Assembly (NCBI GenBank): GCA_963971285.1
Contig: OZ020254.1
Location: 1,178,001 to 1,242,000, forward strand
Length of the DNA stretch: 64,000 bases
From: Astropecten irregularis
Lineage: Eukaryota > Echinodermata > Asteroidea > Paxillosida > Astropectinidae
Direction of reading: 5' to 3'
Below are positions 10,023 through 21,678 of this stretch, piece by piece. The position numbers and the translations under genes are program-made. Under the pieces are notes generated by a model that searched no databases, was not told the origin of the DNA, and saw only the letters and a program-made list of their open reading frames with translations. Position 1 is the first letter of the stretch, and every line of letters begins with the position of its first letter.

Positions 10023-12572
10023 GCTTTAGCCTACACCTAGGTAACGGCCTTTTTGTGCAAGCTCCAAAATGGCGTCGCGCTCATACCAAAAGTACGTACA
10101 CTGTGCACGCGCGGTTATACGATTGGCTAGTTCTACCAATGTAGCATTAAAGCGAACCTGTTTCTGAACCTTTCCCTGGGGGTGGGGGTTGGCAAACTCC
10201 TCGGGGTCTGTCGTGGGTCATGTTGCCAGGTTTATTCTTCCCGCTGGAATATGCCCTAGTTGCTCTTCGGGTATAATATAATGTGCAGTCAGCAGAGCGA
10301 CTAACATTTCTGTTAATATTTATATGATATGATAGATCGGCCCATAAAGCTATACCATCTATCAGACGGGGCTATGATCAGACAATGTAACCCCCGTCAT
10401 GGAACTGTTTCTCCCCTTCTTGAATAATGGATGATTTTCCCAATCGGTTCCCTCCGTAGAGACTCGTTAGACCTGTACACACCATAACGAGGTTACCAGG
10501 CCTATTGCTAACGGAGGACAATGCATTTTGTGTTAATAATGTTTATCCCAGAGCCAACACTATAGGAATATGTACATGTACAAATCAAACAGACCTCGAA
10601 TAAACAAGAAAGGAGAATATTAATTGGCAAATTTACTAGAATTTGATGGTGTTTTCTTTTCTTCTTTTTTTCTTTTTTTTTTTGGGGGAGAGCGTCTCGG
10701 TTTTGTTTTGCTTTTTTAAGTTATATAACCTTTCATAAGCTGCCAAAACAAAGGAAAAGCACACCAAGAAGTAATGACAAATGAATTTGAGACAACAATC
10801 ACATGCACGTCGTAATGGCAAACCGAATGAGATCCGTTTATCAAACGTTATAGGGTTTGGACGTTTAGATCTTTTGTCATACAGTCAATTCTATTGGCTC
10901 GATTTCGCTTAGGAAAATGCCCTTTCCAAAAGATTGTAGAATACTAGTGTTTTTTATTTGAAATCGTTCATTTGCGCATGGACATTTTGCAGAGAGAGAA
11001 AAAAAGGTTGAGAGAAACTCAACTGACGATGTGGTCTCAGTTTCCTCCGCAGGCGAGTAAGAGTTCGTCGTGGGGTTTATTTACAGCGCTGCCTTGTTGC
11101 TTCTGAGCTCTTTTGATTTCTCCGTTTGATGCACAGCAAAGAGAATAAACCTGAATGTGGCTAGCTATACGTGTCCATTCTAGGATACATGATCTGGGAT
11201 GAGAGGGAAATCCGAGATCTCTGGGACGTCTTTCTCTAAGTTGCCTGGCCCACAAAAGACGTTATTCAGAGTTCTCGCATTGCGGAAAGGTGTGTTTCCT
11301 GTCAGGATAAAGACGTGAATTTCCACGGTATCGAACCGATATAATACGTCCCTCTTTATTATGATCTCTTCTCGCTGAGATGTATTTCAAAGGATTTAGT
11401 GTGGCATTTCTGTTAGCTATTTGATAGTCAAACTCAGGTTTTCAAAAAAGAGCTCTTGTAAGCTACTGCGGCTTGAAATGCCATCAAGGGTAATAGCAGC
11501 ATTATACTTGTAGCTAGGATCATTGTCGTGTGGTTTAAAGGGAGCATATTATGATTTTTAAAGATGTGCGTTTTAGCTGAATTTGGTACTTAAACAGATG
11601 TGAAGGTCTTAAACTTCCTTACAAACGTTGTTTCATGTACCTTTTTACGCTTTGTTCATCTGGATAGCAGAAATACGGCCCAAATAATCTATCCTTCACG
11701 GTTAAACCATGCTTTCGAAATGCTACTTATCGTTCGGACGAACGATCTTTTTAAAATACACTAAATATTGATTTCCTTGAAAAACCCAGCATCTGATGAA
11801 CTAAGATTTCCCATGGTGACTGTTTGCACTGTTTACGAACTGTTGAGTCCATTTTCTGTCTCAAACTCAAAATCTTTTTGGAGGGCTTACAAATTCTGTA
11901 CGCTGCCTTTAAATAAGACCGAGACATTACAGAGCTTACGGTCTAATATCAAACCACTGATCCAAGACGGCAAAATCGCTGTATTCGTAGACTGAAAACC
12001 CATTAAGAGAAACTAATGTCCAATGTGGCCCCATGAAAATAGGCCAGCATTTCCTTTTTTTTCGAAGGAAAATCCTTATAACCCAGAACTGGGTTATTGA
12101 CCCCATGGGAGAGAGGAGATCAGTGCAATGATGTAAATAGGACTCTACCGGTGAAACAAGGAGAGACTGGAACGAAGGCTAGACAGGGGGATCTAAAATT
12201 TCACTGACATCTGAATGTGATATAGGGAAGATCCATAGGTTTAACATTGATTTGACATCAACCAATCCCATTTCGTTGCTTGAGAGAAAACCGCAGGCAA
12301 CTTGGGTCCGCTCTTCCCACATGTCTTCTGCTCGGTATCCGTGTTGGTGTACATGAATAAGATAGAGAGGGAGGGAGGGGGTATCTTGGTTTATTGATGG
12401 CCCAATCTGGCTCAGAGGATTTTCGACGCGATTGGATTTTCACTCAGATTAAGCTCCAAGAATATTAAATTCACATGAGGGAGATCCGTCTTGGAATGCG
12501 TCAAGCTTTTAGACTCACCTGTCATATGAACGTCTTGATTTGTATTTACGCGCACTGATAGCGGACATATCT
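10023..12572. other. Intergenic, no supported gene
   Basis: About 2.5 kb of unique sequence. A pyrimidine tract (TTTTCTTTT type) lies at about 10655-10690. Open frames of up to 75 codons show no domain. Nothing else recognisable. Confidence 0.5.
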
Positions 12573-12814
12573 GGGGCATTTCTCAAAGCTTGGCTACGGC
12601 TCAGGCTCCGGCTTTGTCTCTGTCATCCATAAATTATGCTGAAAATACAGGTTGTGGTTTTTCATTGAAGCTGAAGTTCTGTTTTCCTTTTTAAACCAGA
12701 GAATCTACTTCCGAACCACAGCCAAAAGCCTCTATTTTGATACCCGTCATTTAAGAATGGATCCACGAAATGGAGCCGGAGCCGGAGTCGGAGCCGAGCT
12801 TCGAGAAAGGCCCC
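12573..12814 (+). repeat. Family A element
   Basis: GGGGCATTTCTCAAAGCTTGG at the left and CCGAGCTTCGAGAAAGGCCCC at the right, with the full core, same orientation as the copy at 671. Confidence 0.85.
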
Positions 12815-13155
12815 TGATTCTGATGGATCTGCTGCCTTTTTCTTGTTGCCATTTCCAAAAGGTCGTGTACCATCTACGCTATATTGTGATAAATTTCATT
12901 TACCTGACTTGGCGGATATTGAGTCGGCCTTTCCCAAAAAGCCAAGGGGACTGATATTGATTTGTCTGCGCATGCAAAATGTTGTCATGAAACTGGATCT
13001 CTGTCCTGCATGGTGAAATATAGTGTTCCCGCCATGTAATAACAACGGAAAAGGAATATTTTGTAAAACATGATTTGCAGATGGAACAGTGATGAAACTA
13101 TAGATTTCTATAGTGTAGGTACATGACACGGCTGGTCCACGCAGAGACAATCTTT

Positions 13156-13390
13156 GGCCCTTTTCGAAACGATGGATTAGGCTTGGGCTTAGGCTCCGTC
13201 ATCTAAAAGCTGAAAATACAGGATGCGAATTATCCCTGAGGTTGAAATTCCGTTTTCTTGTTTGAAACAGAGTATGTACTTCGAAACCGCACTCCAAAAC
13301 CTCTATTTTGATATCTGTTACTTTAAAATGGATGTAAGAAATGGCGCCTGAGCCTGAGCCTGAGCCTAATCCGTTTCGTAAACGCCCTTT
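13156..13390 (+). repeat. Family A element, diverged
   Basis: GGCCCTTTTCGAAACGATGG at the left and CCGTTTCGTAAACGCCCTTT at the right. The core is recognisable (GCTGAAAATACAGG, CCTCTATTTTGATATC) but more diverged than the copy 340 bases upstream. The two lie in tandem orientation. Confidence 0.8.
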
Positions 13391-14429
13391 GAATCTAAAA
13401 TCTTTTTTCTTTTTTTTTTAATGGAATTAAAAAGTGTTTTATGGAATACAGAGCTGTTTAACGGCCAACCTTGTTCGTAAATACACTACAATAACGTTTT
13501 CACTTAGTCCTGTGTGGAGGCTTGCGCTTATCAATAAATTTATCAAACTCCAAAAAGGTGATTAGACTCGTTCATTAAAGCGCCCTCTTGCGATTCGGCC
13601 AGTCAAAATTCACGTTTTCTTATAAAGCGCTTTGAATTTCGCGAGAAGTTGACGTTTTTCGGTTGGCAATTTTGGGCCGTTATATGCTTTTCAACTGCAT
13701 AATTGTGATGTTTTGAAGTATCCGAACGTCTTTCGCAGTTTGGCCACAAAATGCAATAATAGCGAACTCAGGATGAGAAGAAAATGCCGAGATTTGAATT
13801 TGTAGTCAACAGATGTGCATTGGAGACAGCTGCTTGCATACTAAACGCAGCCCCAAATCCACGGACGGGCGGTTAAATTGTCCATCCCTATGCAGATATA
13901 TTCAGCTGCATGGATGGAAACGCTTCAAGAAGAAACCCCCGTGCAGAGGATGCAAGCACGATCGATCCTGCCCTCCTGACGGAACGCTGGAGTTGGACAG
14001 CGGTGTTGACATAAGGCTCCAAGATTGAGTCCAAGAAAAGCAGGAGGAAAATCAAAGGGGGTAGGCTTCACATGACTCGGGTTTCTAAGTCAACTCTCAA
14101 CCATCCTCCACGGGAGAGTTTCCAAGCTACTTGCACGTAGTGTAAGATTGTCGAGTCGTTGTATAGTAGGGAAGTTGAGCCGCGGTCATGTTTCTTCCCA
14201 TCATGTTGACTTGAAGACTGAGAGTTCCTTGGAGAGGAACGGGCATCAGGGGTAGTAATACTGGCACCAGTCGGGCGACATTCAGGGCCGTCCGTTGGGC
14301 CGGGGAGTACCGTGCAGCGAACGGTCGAGTGGCCTGGCCGGTGAGGGACAGTTTCCGAGGAGTTTGGGTTCCGGCACAGGCGTGGAGGTTCCGGGTTCCA
14401 AGTTCCGGGTTCTTTTCAGCGAAGACACC
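13391..14429. other. Intergenic, no supported gene
   Basis: No supported coding region. Frames at 13813-14028 and 14127-14498 lack homology or conserved motifs. Confidence 0.5.
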
Positions 14430-15264
14430 AAAGCCCTTTTTTACACATACGCGACTTTGTCGCGCGACAATGTCGCGTGTATTTTTAACTGCGCACAAAT
14501 CAATGGACCTGTTTACATTTACGCGTCAAAGTAGTGCGAATTGTCGCGCGACTTTTTGAAATCAAATTGAAAGTGATTTTGTCGCGCGACAAAAAAAGAT
14601 GCACACGTATTTCCCTATGTCCTAACGTGCCAGCTGTATTGATTTCTTGGGAAAGATGGACAAAATAATAATAACTGAGGTCCAGAAATATAATTAATTG
14701 TCTGAAGCATCCAACAAACATTATATAGATGCCGGGTGAAAAGACAACATAATTATGCCTAATTATGATCGCCTTCTGAGGGTATAGGATCGCCCTAGCT
14801 GCCAAAAAAACAGTAGGCTCCTAGCAAAATATATTCTTCCGACCACGAAAACAATGAGGCATATGAGGTGGCAATTTTTTGAAAAAGAAAAGGTCTGTTT
14901 TTGATTTTTATCACAAAATTTGGAAAAAGTCGCGCGACAGATCTCTTACTTTTGGACAGCTGCGCGTGTGCGACTTTGTCGCGCGACTAAAGCCCACCGC
15001 ACACTATACGATCCGACTACGACCCGACTGGTTTTTGGAAGGATCGCAAAGCATTCTGGGAGTCTTAACCGTGATTCGACAGTCGAATCTTGCCGACTGG
15101 CCATCAGAGTGGGTCTGCGACTGGGAACAATCACGGTTAAGACTCCCAGAATGCTTTGCGATCCTTCCAAAAACCAGTCGGGTCCTAGTCGGAATGTCGG
15201 ATCGTATAGTGTGCGGTTGGCTTAAGTCGCTGCGACAAAGTCGCGTATGTGTAAATAGGCCTTA
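14430..15264. mobile_element. 0.83-kb non-autonomous element with GTCGCGCGAC repeats
   Basis: The ends are inverted: TTTACACATACGCGACTTTG on the left (from 14440) and CAAAGTCGCGTATGTGTAAA on the right (to 15255), with AAGGCC-like outer bases. Inside, the 10-bp palindrome GTCGCGCGAC occurs five times (14459, 14543, 14581, 14929, 14978), as expected of transposase-binding subterminal repeats. It is interrupted by a younger MITE at 14991-15232. No transposase frame is present. Confidence 0.75.
14991..15232. mobile_element. Harbinger-like MITE nested in the GTCGCGCGAC element
   Basis: A 242-bp element. Its 27-bp terminal inverted repeats differ at one position (AGCCCACCG against AGCCAACCG, then CACACTATACGATCCGAC), and long inner arms pair over most of its length (GGATCGCAAAGCATTCTGGG and its complement). 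It is flanked by the direct repeat TAA at 14988-14990 and 15233-15235. A 3-bp TWA duplication is characteristic of PIF/Harbinger elements; I infer that class from this. Confidence 0.85.
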
Positions 15265-15394
15265 AAAAATTATTATGAGCACCATAGAGGACAGACCCTG
15301 CCTGCAGTACTGTTGTTGTACCCAGTGCAGTGAATAATTATATCTTAACAAATTCTACCTAAGCCCCTATTTTTTTTTTGGTAACACTACCATA

Positions 15395-15553
15395 TCGAGG
15401 ATCGTTTTCACCAAACTTATCGTAATTTACTATCAATCGCAGAACTTACGATTGCATTGCAGCCCTACGTAGGATAGGCCCCCTACGATGGGTTATCCTT
15501 CGTAACTCGAGTTACGATTGATCGCCGCGAGGGCTTTGTGGAATTGACCCCAT
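15395..15553 (+). repeat. Family F MITE-like element
   Basis: TTTTCACCAAACTTATCGTA at the left and ACTCGAGTTACGATTGATCG, then GAATTGACCCC, at the right. Related copies are at 43254, 45327 and 50893. Confidence 0.7.
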
Positions 15554-17021
15554 GTTTAACAGTGGTCAGTAGTTAAGTATAGTATTAAACAGCCAAAGAG
15601 GAAAACCAGGCAAAGAGTGAGCATAACGGCCACGTTTCACTTTGGTTTCTTCAGTTGAGTCTATTTTCCCATCGCCCAACAAATTTTCTTTTATCTCAAT
15701 TTTTCTCATGACTCAGATGTATTATACCTTTTACCTTTTAACTTTATCGACGCCAGATTTCCTAGTCAGTTTAAATCTATTCTGCGTCAATCCATGCACG
15801 GTCCATAATACATCTTACCATGAGTGGAGTATTGTGGAATATGATCATGTTTCGTGGTGAAACAGGCCATGTAAGTCGAGTAAATTTGATCGCAGGCGTG
15901 TTCAAAATACATGTATACCAATGCAAATGCGTAACCGTAGTTTAATTAGCTACTGCACTGCAGACCAATGTTAATTGATTTTTATGGAAAATGTCTCTGC
16001 ATCCTTTACACACTATCGTTGAATTTCTTTTCCCAAACAACGAAAGACACAAAATACTTAAATCTTCTTGAAATTTGAGTGAAAACTAAATCTGCTGGAC
16101 GGAATGTATTCCATTTAAAAACAGTCCGATCCTTATAGGGCTAGGTTTTAGTCTGAGGGAATATCTTTCCCTTTTTTGAAATAAGAGAGTTATTGCAGTA
16201 GCCTAGTTGAAATAAAATACGTGCTCGCATAGTACACTGCGTAGGTGGACGACTACGGTATAGCTCTCAACACACATGACCTTAAATAATGTTAAGCGGG
16301 GAAATGAATTCCAGCACTCGATACAGTAGGCTTATTAAATCTTACCTTGGGCATGTCATTGGTGAATTCTCCAAATGTCCACATTTAGCCAGCCTCCACG
16401 ATCATTTTAATAAAAAAATCGATTTATTTTTCACTCAATAATTGACAAAACGCCATACTGGGGAATAGTTTCCTAACTAAACGGTTGGGCCGTGTAAAAG
16501 TGGTTGTTGTAAGCCAAATTCTGCAAAACATGGTGATACCGTCAAGTTGTCGCGTTCACGCAGACGACTGTTAAAAAAGAGCGCGCCAAAATCTGCGTCG
16601 CCTAGAATGTGCTTTATATTAACGGTTTGCCGACAAAAGAGGGCGCTCCCATGGAATATTTCGGTCAGAAAAAACGCGACATCCATTCTACTACAAAAAA
16701 TGTATATCATTGCACAAACGCCCCAAACCCCTTGGAAAAAGTGGAGTTAATTTGGGCTTCTAAACACTTTTTGAGTGACATGTATCAAACTAAAGAGGGC
16801 TACGGCTTTGAAGTGGATAGTTCCGTGTTTAAATAAACGGAGCTGAGCTCTTCATGAGAAGAGCCAAAGCCTGGACTATTTGGGGATTGAAACGGAGCCC
16901 GAGTTGGAGCCAATAAGATATGAATAAGAATTGTTTCTTTCTTTCTTACCTTTTTATATAGAGCTAAATCGCTTATTTCACAAGGAATCATTTTTCAGCA
17001 GCGTAAATTATTATTGGTAGG
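15554..17021. other. Intergenic, no supported gene
   Basis: Unique DNA. Frames near 16477-16836 overlap on both strands and have no domain. Nothing recognisable. Confidence 0.5.
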
Positions 17022-17394
17022 CCTACCGTACAGGACTGGTAACATTATACCCAAACAGAAATGTTCACAGATTTACGTATAACTTTCAGGGTATGGAGAT
17101 GGTTCTGGTAAAAAGATACCGTTAAAATATTTCCGTCTGAAATGGTGTATTTATGCAGAAATTAGTAAAACAAAGACCGAAAACAGTTTTTATCTCGGGG
17201 TAAGATCAAAACCATTCTTTATGCTTTGTACGAAAAAATTGAGTCGGGTTTTCGCTGTAGTTCTCGTGACTCAGATGTCAAATTGAGCTCAAATTTCCAA
17301 GGTTTATTATTTCATGTACATACTGGATCAGACAAAGTGTGAGTGCTGTTCTCAAGTTCTTTGACCTTTACCAATAATGTACCATACGTTTAAT
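17022..17394 (+). repeat. Family C element, long form
   Basis: It starts near CCTACCGTACAGGACTGG and ends ACCAATAATGTACCATACG TTTAA. All internal landmarks are present: GTTCACAGATTTACGTATAA, GTGTATTTATGCAGAAATTA, GTGACTCAGATGTC. Confidence 0.85.
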
Positions 17395-18407
17395 GACTGG
17401 ATACATTTTCCACAAATGACTTTCCTAGAATCACTTCCAGACACCCTTGTATGTGTTGTTATAGGCCTACGTTCTAACTTTATACATGTTATACAAAAAA
17501 GCCAATCTCTATTATGTGCAGTACTGGTTGCAATGCTCCAACACCCTCGAGAACCCTTGTGGAAATACAGAACTCAATTGGAGAGGGGGGGGGGGAGATG
17601 AAAAATTCAGATTGAAGCGTCAGTCAAATGTCAAAGTACGGGGCCAATGACTTCACGGTGGTCGACCTATAGCAGTATAGCTGGCAACTTGCCAATGGCA
17701 CGGTCCAAAATGTTGCTCAGTATGTCAATTCCTTATCGATAAATGATCTGAAATGCTCCGCAGGCTGGAGGCTTAGTGTGGTTCCCTGACGAGAATTGAC
17801 AGACAATAGTCGGGAGATTCTTTGGTCTGGGAACCAGACTAGACCAAATTTTGCAAACAAGATACAAAAAAAAAAATACGTCGCACCACGCACGCGCACA
17901 CGCCGCACAGACATCATGCTCAACCGGTCATCCGGACAGCCAGGCACGCCGGGCAGTTGAGCTCGCTACACCAGAAACCAAACCAAACGCTGACGTCACG
18001 ATGGCGACTAGAGGTTCCTTTAATGCCATGAAAATGTTCCCTTCAGTAGCAGAAGCATAATAATGTTACTCGGCGCTTGACACCAAATACCGACAGTGTG
18101 GGCCTATGGGATATTTTTGGCTCCGTGATTTAACAACGTAGATCTATGAGAATCCTGGAATCGAAAAAGGGAGACCCCTTTCTTATTTTGGCAAATGGCA
18201 TATCCTTGCATGGCCTAGGTTTAACTTAATAATTCGTCAAGGAGCCTGTATCTAGCACAGGTTCGGCCATCAGAGCGATAAGAAGAGACTCCATCGATAC
18301 CAGTACACAACCTTAGCATCAGCGGCCGGGGCAGCTGATCTACCCAACTAACCTTAATCCGCCGTTAATTTTAAGACCCTCCGGGTTAGTAGAACCATGC
18401 AGATGTG
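17395..18407. other. Intergenic, nothing recognisable
   Basis: A poly-G run lies near 17586-17596 and a poly-A run near 17867-17876. No gene or repeat family is seen. Confidence 0.5.
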
Positions 18408-18714
18408 TTTAAAGGTAGGCCCTACAGTAGAGGATTGTAAGTAAGATACCCGAACAGAAATGTTCACAGATTTACGTATTAATTTTCAGGGTATGAAGAT
18501 GGTCCTGGTAGAAACATACCGATTTCGGGTAAAATCAAAACCATTCTTTATGTTTTATAAGAAAAACTGAGTCGGGTTTTCACTTTTTTCTCGTGACTCA
18601 GATGTCCGATTGAGCTCGAATGTTCACAGGTTTATCATTAATTTTCATGTACATGTTGGCCAAGTGCTAGTACTACTCTGTGACCTTTACCAAGATGTAT
18701 TATACCTTTAATAG
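18408..18714 (+). repeat. Family C element, internally deleted
   Basis: TTTAAAGGTAGGCCCTACAG to ATGTATTATACCTTTAA. About 60 bases of the middle are missing, between the ATACCGAT and GGTAAAATCAAAACC segments. Confidence 0.8.
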
Positions 18715-20660
18715 CTGCTTGATATAGAACCGTGCAGCTAAATCTTATTTCCGTATATCGGGGGCGTAGGGGTAAATTTCCGAGGCATCTTGAGTGGCCA
18801 GTAAGGCTGTATACACCAATGTGGTCAATGCGCTCTAACGAACCAACGGACTAGATAAGATTACGAGGCGTCCAATCTAAGGACCTATAACTAGCGGTGA
18901 ATGTTGGTGGAGTAATGTATAGGCCTAAGCCTGTCCCTGTAAATAAGGTTAGCAAGAGGGGACAGTCACAGATCTCAGACTGAACATAATCTATGTCATA
19001 ATCAATACGAACAAATTCATAATTATTATGAATGATGAGTTTTCCCCAATATTATACCCTTGCATAATGAATATGCTTTTATACAAATACAAGGTTTTAT
19101 ATATTTTTAGCAGTAACTATTTTTTCATCTTATTCAAGATTATTATGTATTCATACTGTTAATGTATTCATTTATTCATGTTCCCATGCATGAGATTCTT
19201 ATTATTACTGCAGCACAACCCTGTCATTTCCCATTTTCTCTAAGATGCCTTTTTGAGATAATGATCAAGACAAGGCGGGGAGCCAAATCCTAATGGTAAT
19301 AACATAATATATAATTACGCCTATCCATCACCACTGTGAAGTTTACTTTTCGTGTTGTATGCTATGCCTATAATATAACTGTATGATGTATGGCCGTAGG
19401 TACATGCGTATTTTGCAGCCGCAGCCAGAAAATTGGGACACGGCATGATCCACTTAAAGTCCCTCTAACCCTAGACTGGTTCCCGTTCCATACCGTTGTC
19501 TCCTGACGTCTATGTCACCTATATTTTATGTATTGGTACGGAACCAGTCTACTGTAGCCACCCTCTCTAAGTGACATAGCTCCCTCAAGATGTGCCCTCA
19601 GTCATCCACCCCTCGTCACGGTGTATCGCCCCTGACCGCTGCCCTCTTTGATCTCACCTTAGATGCTTTTAGCTCATCCCTTTCGGGAGTTCATTATTGG
19701 GATATGCCTATGTTTGTGGAAGTGGTCGCTCCGCGTACCGATGCACTCCTTACTAATTATTGAACTTTGGCCGCGTATACGGTGAAATGGCGGCAAAGCC
19801 CTTCATTTCATATTAGGACACAAAATGGAGGTAGCAAAATAATTCCCAATCCCAAACCTCATTTCTTAAAGGCCCACATGAAACTCAGGTCATAACCGCT
19901 GTCATGTGATACCCAGTGACCAACTTCACCATAAATTATTTACACCATTTTCATCATGATGTCACTTTACGCATGTCATACACGCGAGAAACATGCGAGC
20001 ACAAACAGTGACTGTCACGCACACCCATAATGACAACGTTATGGCAACATGGATGAGGGATAAGAGACAATTGAATTTATAGTACTAGTGTCTTAGACAT
20101 GCTAACTTGACTGTCAATTACCCAACTCTGCATGGATATCCAGCACACACACACGCCTTTGGGTTTGTGGCAATTCTCCGTGCTTGCTGAAATAATTCAA
20201 TAATGTTGTCACTCATCGTTAAAATAAGACTGCATGTGCTATAAGGCCGTCAAAATTGCTTTCGTAGTGCGCTGTTTTTAGTATCAAAATAAGATTAAGA
20301 GGTAAATTTGTTGTTTTAAGTATGGATTTCGAGTAATTCTACACAGACCCTAGGGGCTGGTATAATGTTTGCATGAATCGTAGGTATACGGTGCACGCTG
20401 CACGGCAGTATACAAGGACGGTTCAACCTTTTTAGCAATGCAGGACACGGAATATAGTGTAATGTAGGCCTACAGCTCGTTGTTCCTTGTAATGTGGACT
20501 AAATATCTTTTATTTTTCTACAAAATGTCTCGTCTGTGTCTTGTTTTAATAACTATATCCCATTCGTTGTCCATAATTTTTATTAGAGTTAAATAAATTG
20601 CTAATTGATACAAACATCTGATTATTTTAGTTCCAAAGTTTGCCAGAATTTCTCTCCAAC
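18715..20660. other. Intergenic; partial family B relic at 19786-19885
   Basis: No coding signal. AAATGGCGGCAAAGCCC, GACACAAAATGGAGGTAGCAAA and CCTCATTTCTTAAAGGCCC mark the right half of a family B element. The rest is unique AT-rich DNA. Confidence 0.55.
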
Positions 20661-20995
20661 CTTAAAGGTCCTATCATACTCAATTGCATTTGGTAGCATG
20701 ATATATACCGAAACAGAAATCTTCACAGATTTATCTATAAATTACAGGGTATAAAGATGGTGATGGTAGATACATACATACCGTTAAAATGTTTCTGCCT
20801 GAAATGCTGTATTTATCCAGAAAACAGTAAAACCAATGACCAAAAACAATATTGGTCTCCGGAAGATCAAACATTAATATCAGTGAATAGATTTTTTTAG
20901 AAATACCTTGGGCATTTTTCACTGTTTTCTCAAAACGTGAGCACCGTATGGGACTGGGAATTTTACAGATGATTGCTATTGTATCTTACTGTACA
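20661..20995 (+). repeat. Family C element, subfamily 2
   Basis: It opens CCTTAAAGGTCCTATCATAC and shares CACAGATTTATCTATAAATT, TGCTGTATTTATCCAGAAA and CACTGTTTTCTCAAAACGTG with the copies at 5733 and 33600. The right end is degenerate. Confidence 0.75.
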
Positions 20996-21607
20996 ATTTC
21001 ATTTCGAAAAAATGACAGAATTGGTGAACAGTCGTTGCATTAATTTACGCGCGAGTTCAGTATTTCCGCCAAGGGTCTCTCATTGCCCGGACGACCGCGG
21101 CCGCGTAGCAAGGCCATAACACTCGAGAAATAATTATTTCGTTTCGATGATGATGCCACGGAAATAAAAAATAACTCGATAAGCAATTATTAATTCATAT
21201 TGACCTTCTAAGTCTTGTTGTGTGGCGTGATAGAGGAAATTAGTTTTTTGTAAAAAAAAATAAATCATAAAATGAAACTTTTCAAGGATGTATCGGAACG
21301 ATTTTCAAAAGTAAGGAGCTGTTGAAAGGCCATGCATGATTCTAATTGCAATATAATAAGTAATATATTTGAACTCTCATTTATTGTGAAAAATGAACAT
21401 TACACAAATATTTTAAAGCCATAATGAGTTTAGGCCTAATGTTGTATACAAACAGAAAAAAAGCTTTGAAAATGACTTTGGAATTTGGCACAACCCGTAC
21501 CATCCTGTAGAGCTCATCTGGGGCTACATTTCTGTCTATTTTTAAATGATTTGTGAAGTACATTGTATAAGGATTTATCACTGTTGTCTATGGGAGTTTA
21601 TTTACTT

Positions 21608-21678
21608 GGGTGCAACCCATAGAGCTATATTAAAATTAATTATATTAAAATTAATTTTAATATAGCTCTATGGTGCAC
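21608..21678. repeat. Near-perfect AT-rich palindrome
   Basis: Arms of about 31-33 bases (GGGTGCAACCCATAGAGC then TATATTAAAATTAAT) pair with ATTAATTTTAATATAGC then TCTATGGTGCACCC, with only a few bases between. It can form a cruciform or hairpin. No other copy is present in the window. Confidence 0.85.

Noticed and set aside
9740-10144. 134-codon frame
   Set aside because: Spans the end of a family C element and the hexamer arm of family A; composition follows the repeats.
14127-14559. Overlapping frames of 76-123 codons near 14.3 kb
   Set aside because: No domain, no splice context, and part of the sequence belongs to the GTCGCGCGAC element.
14879-15265. Frames of 74-128 codons on both strands
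   Set aside because: They come from the long inverted arms of the nested Harbinger-like MITE; both strands give nearly the same peptide.
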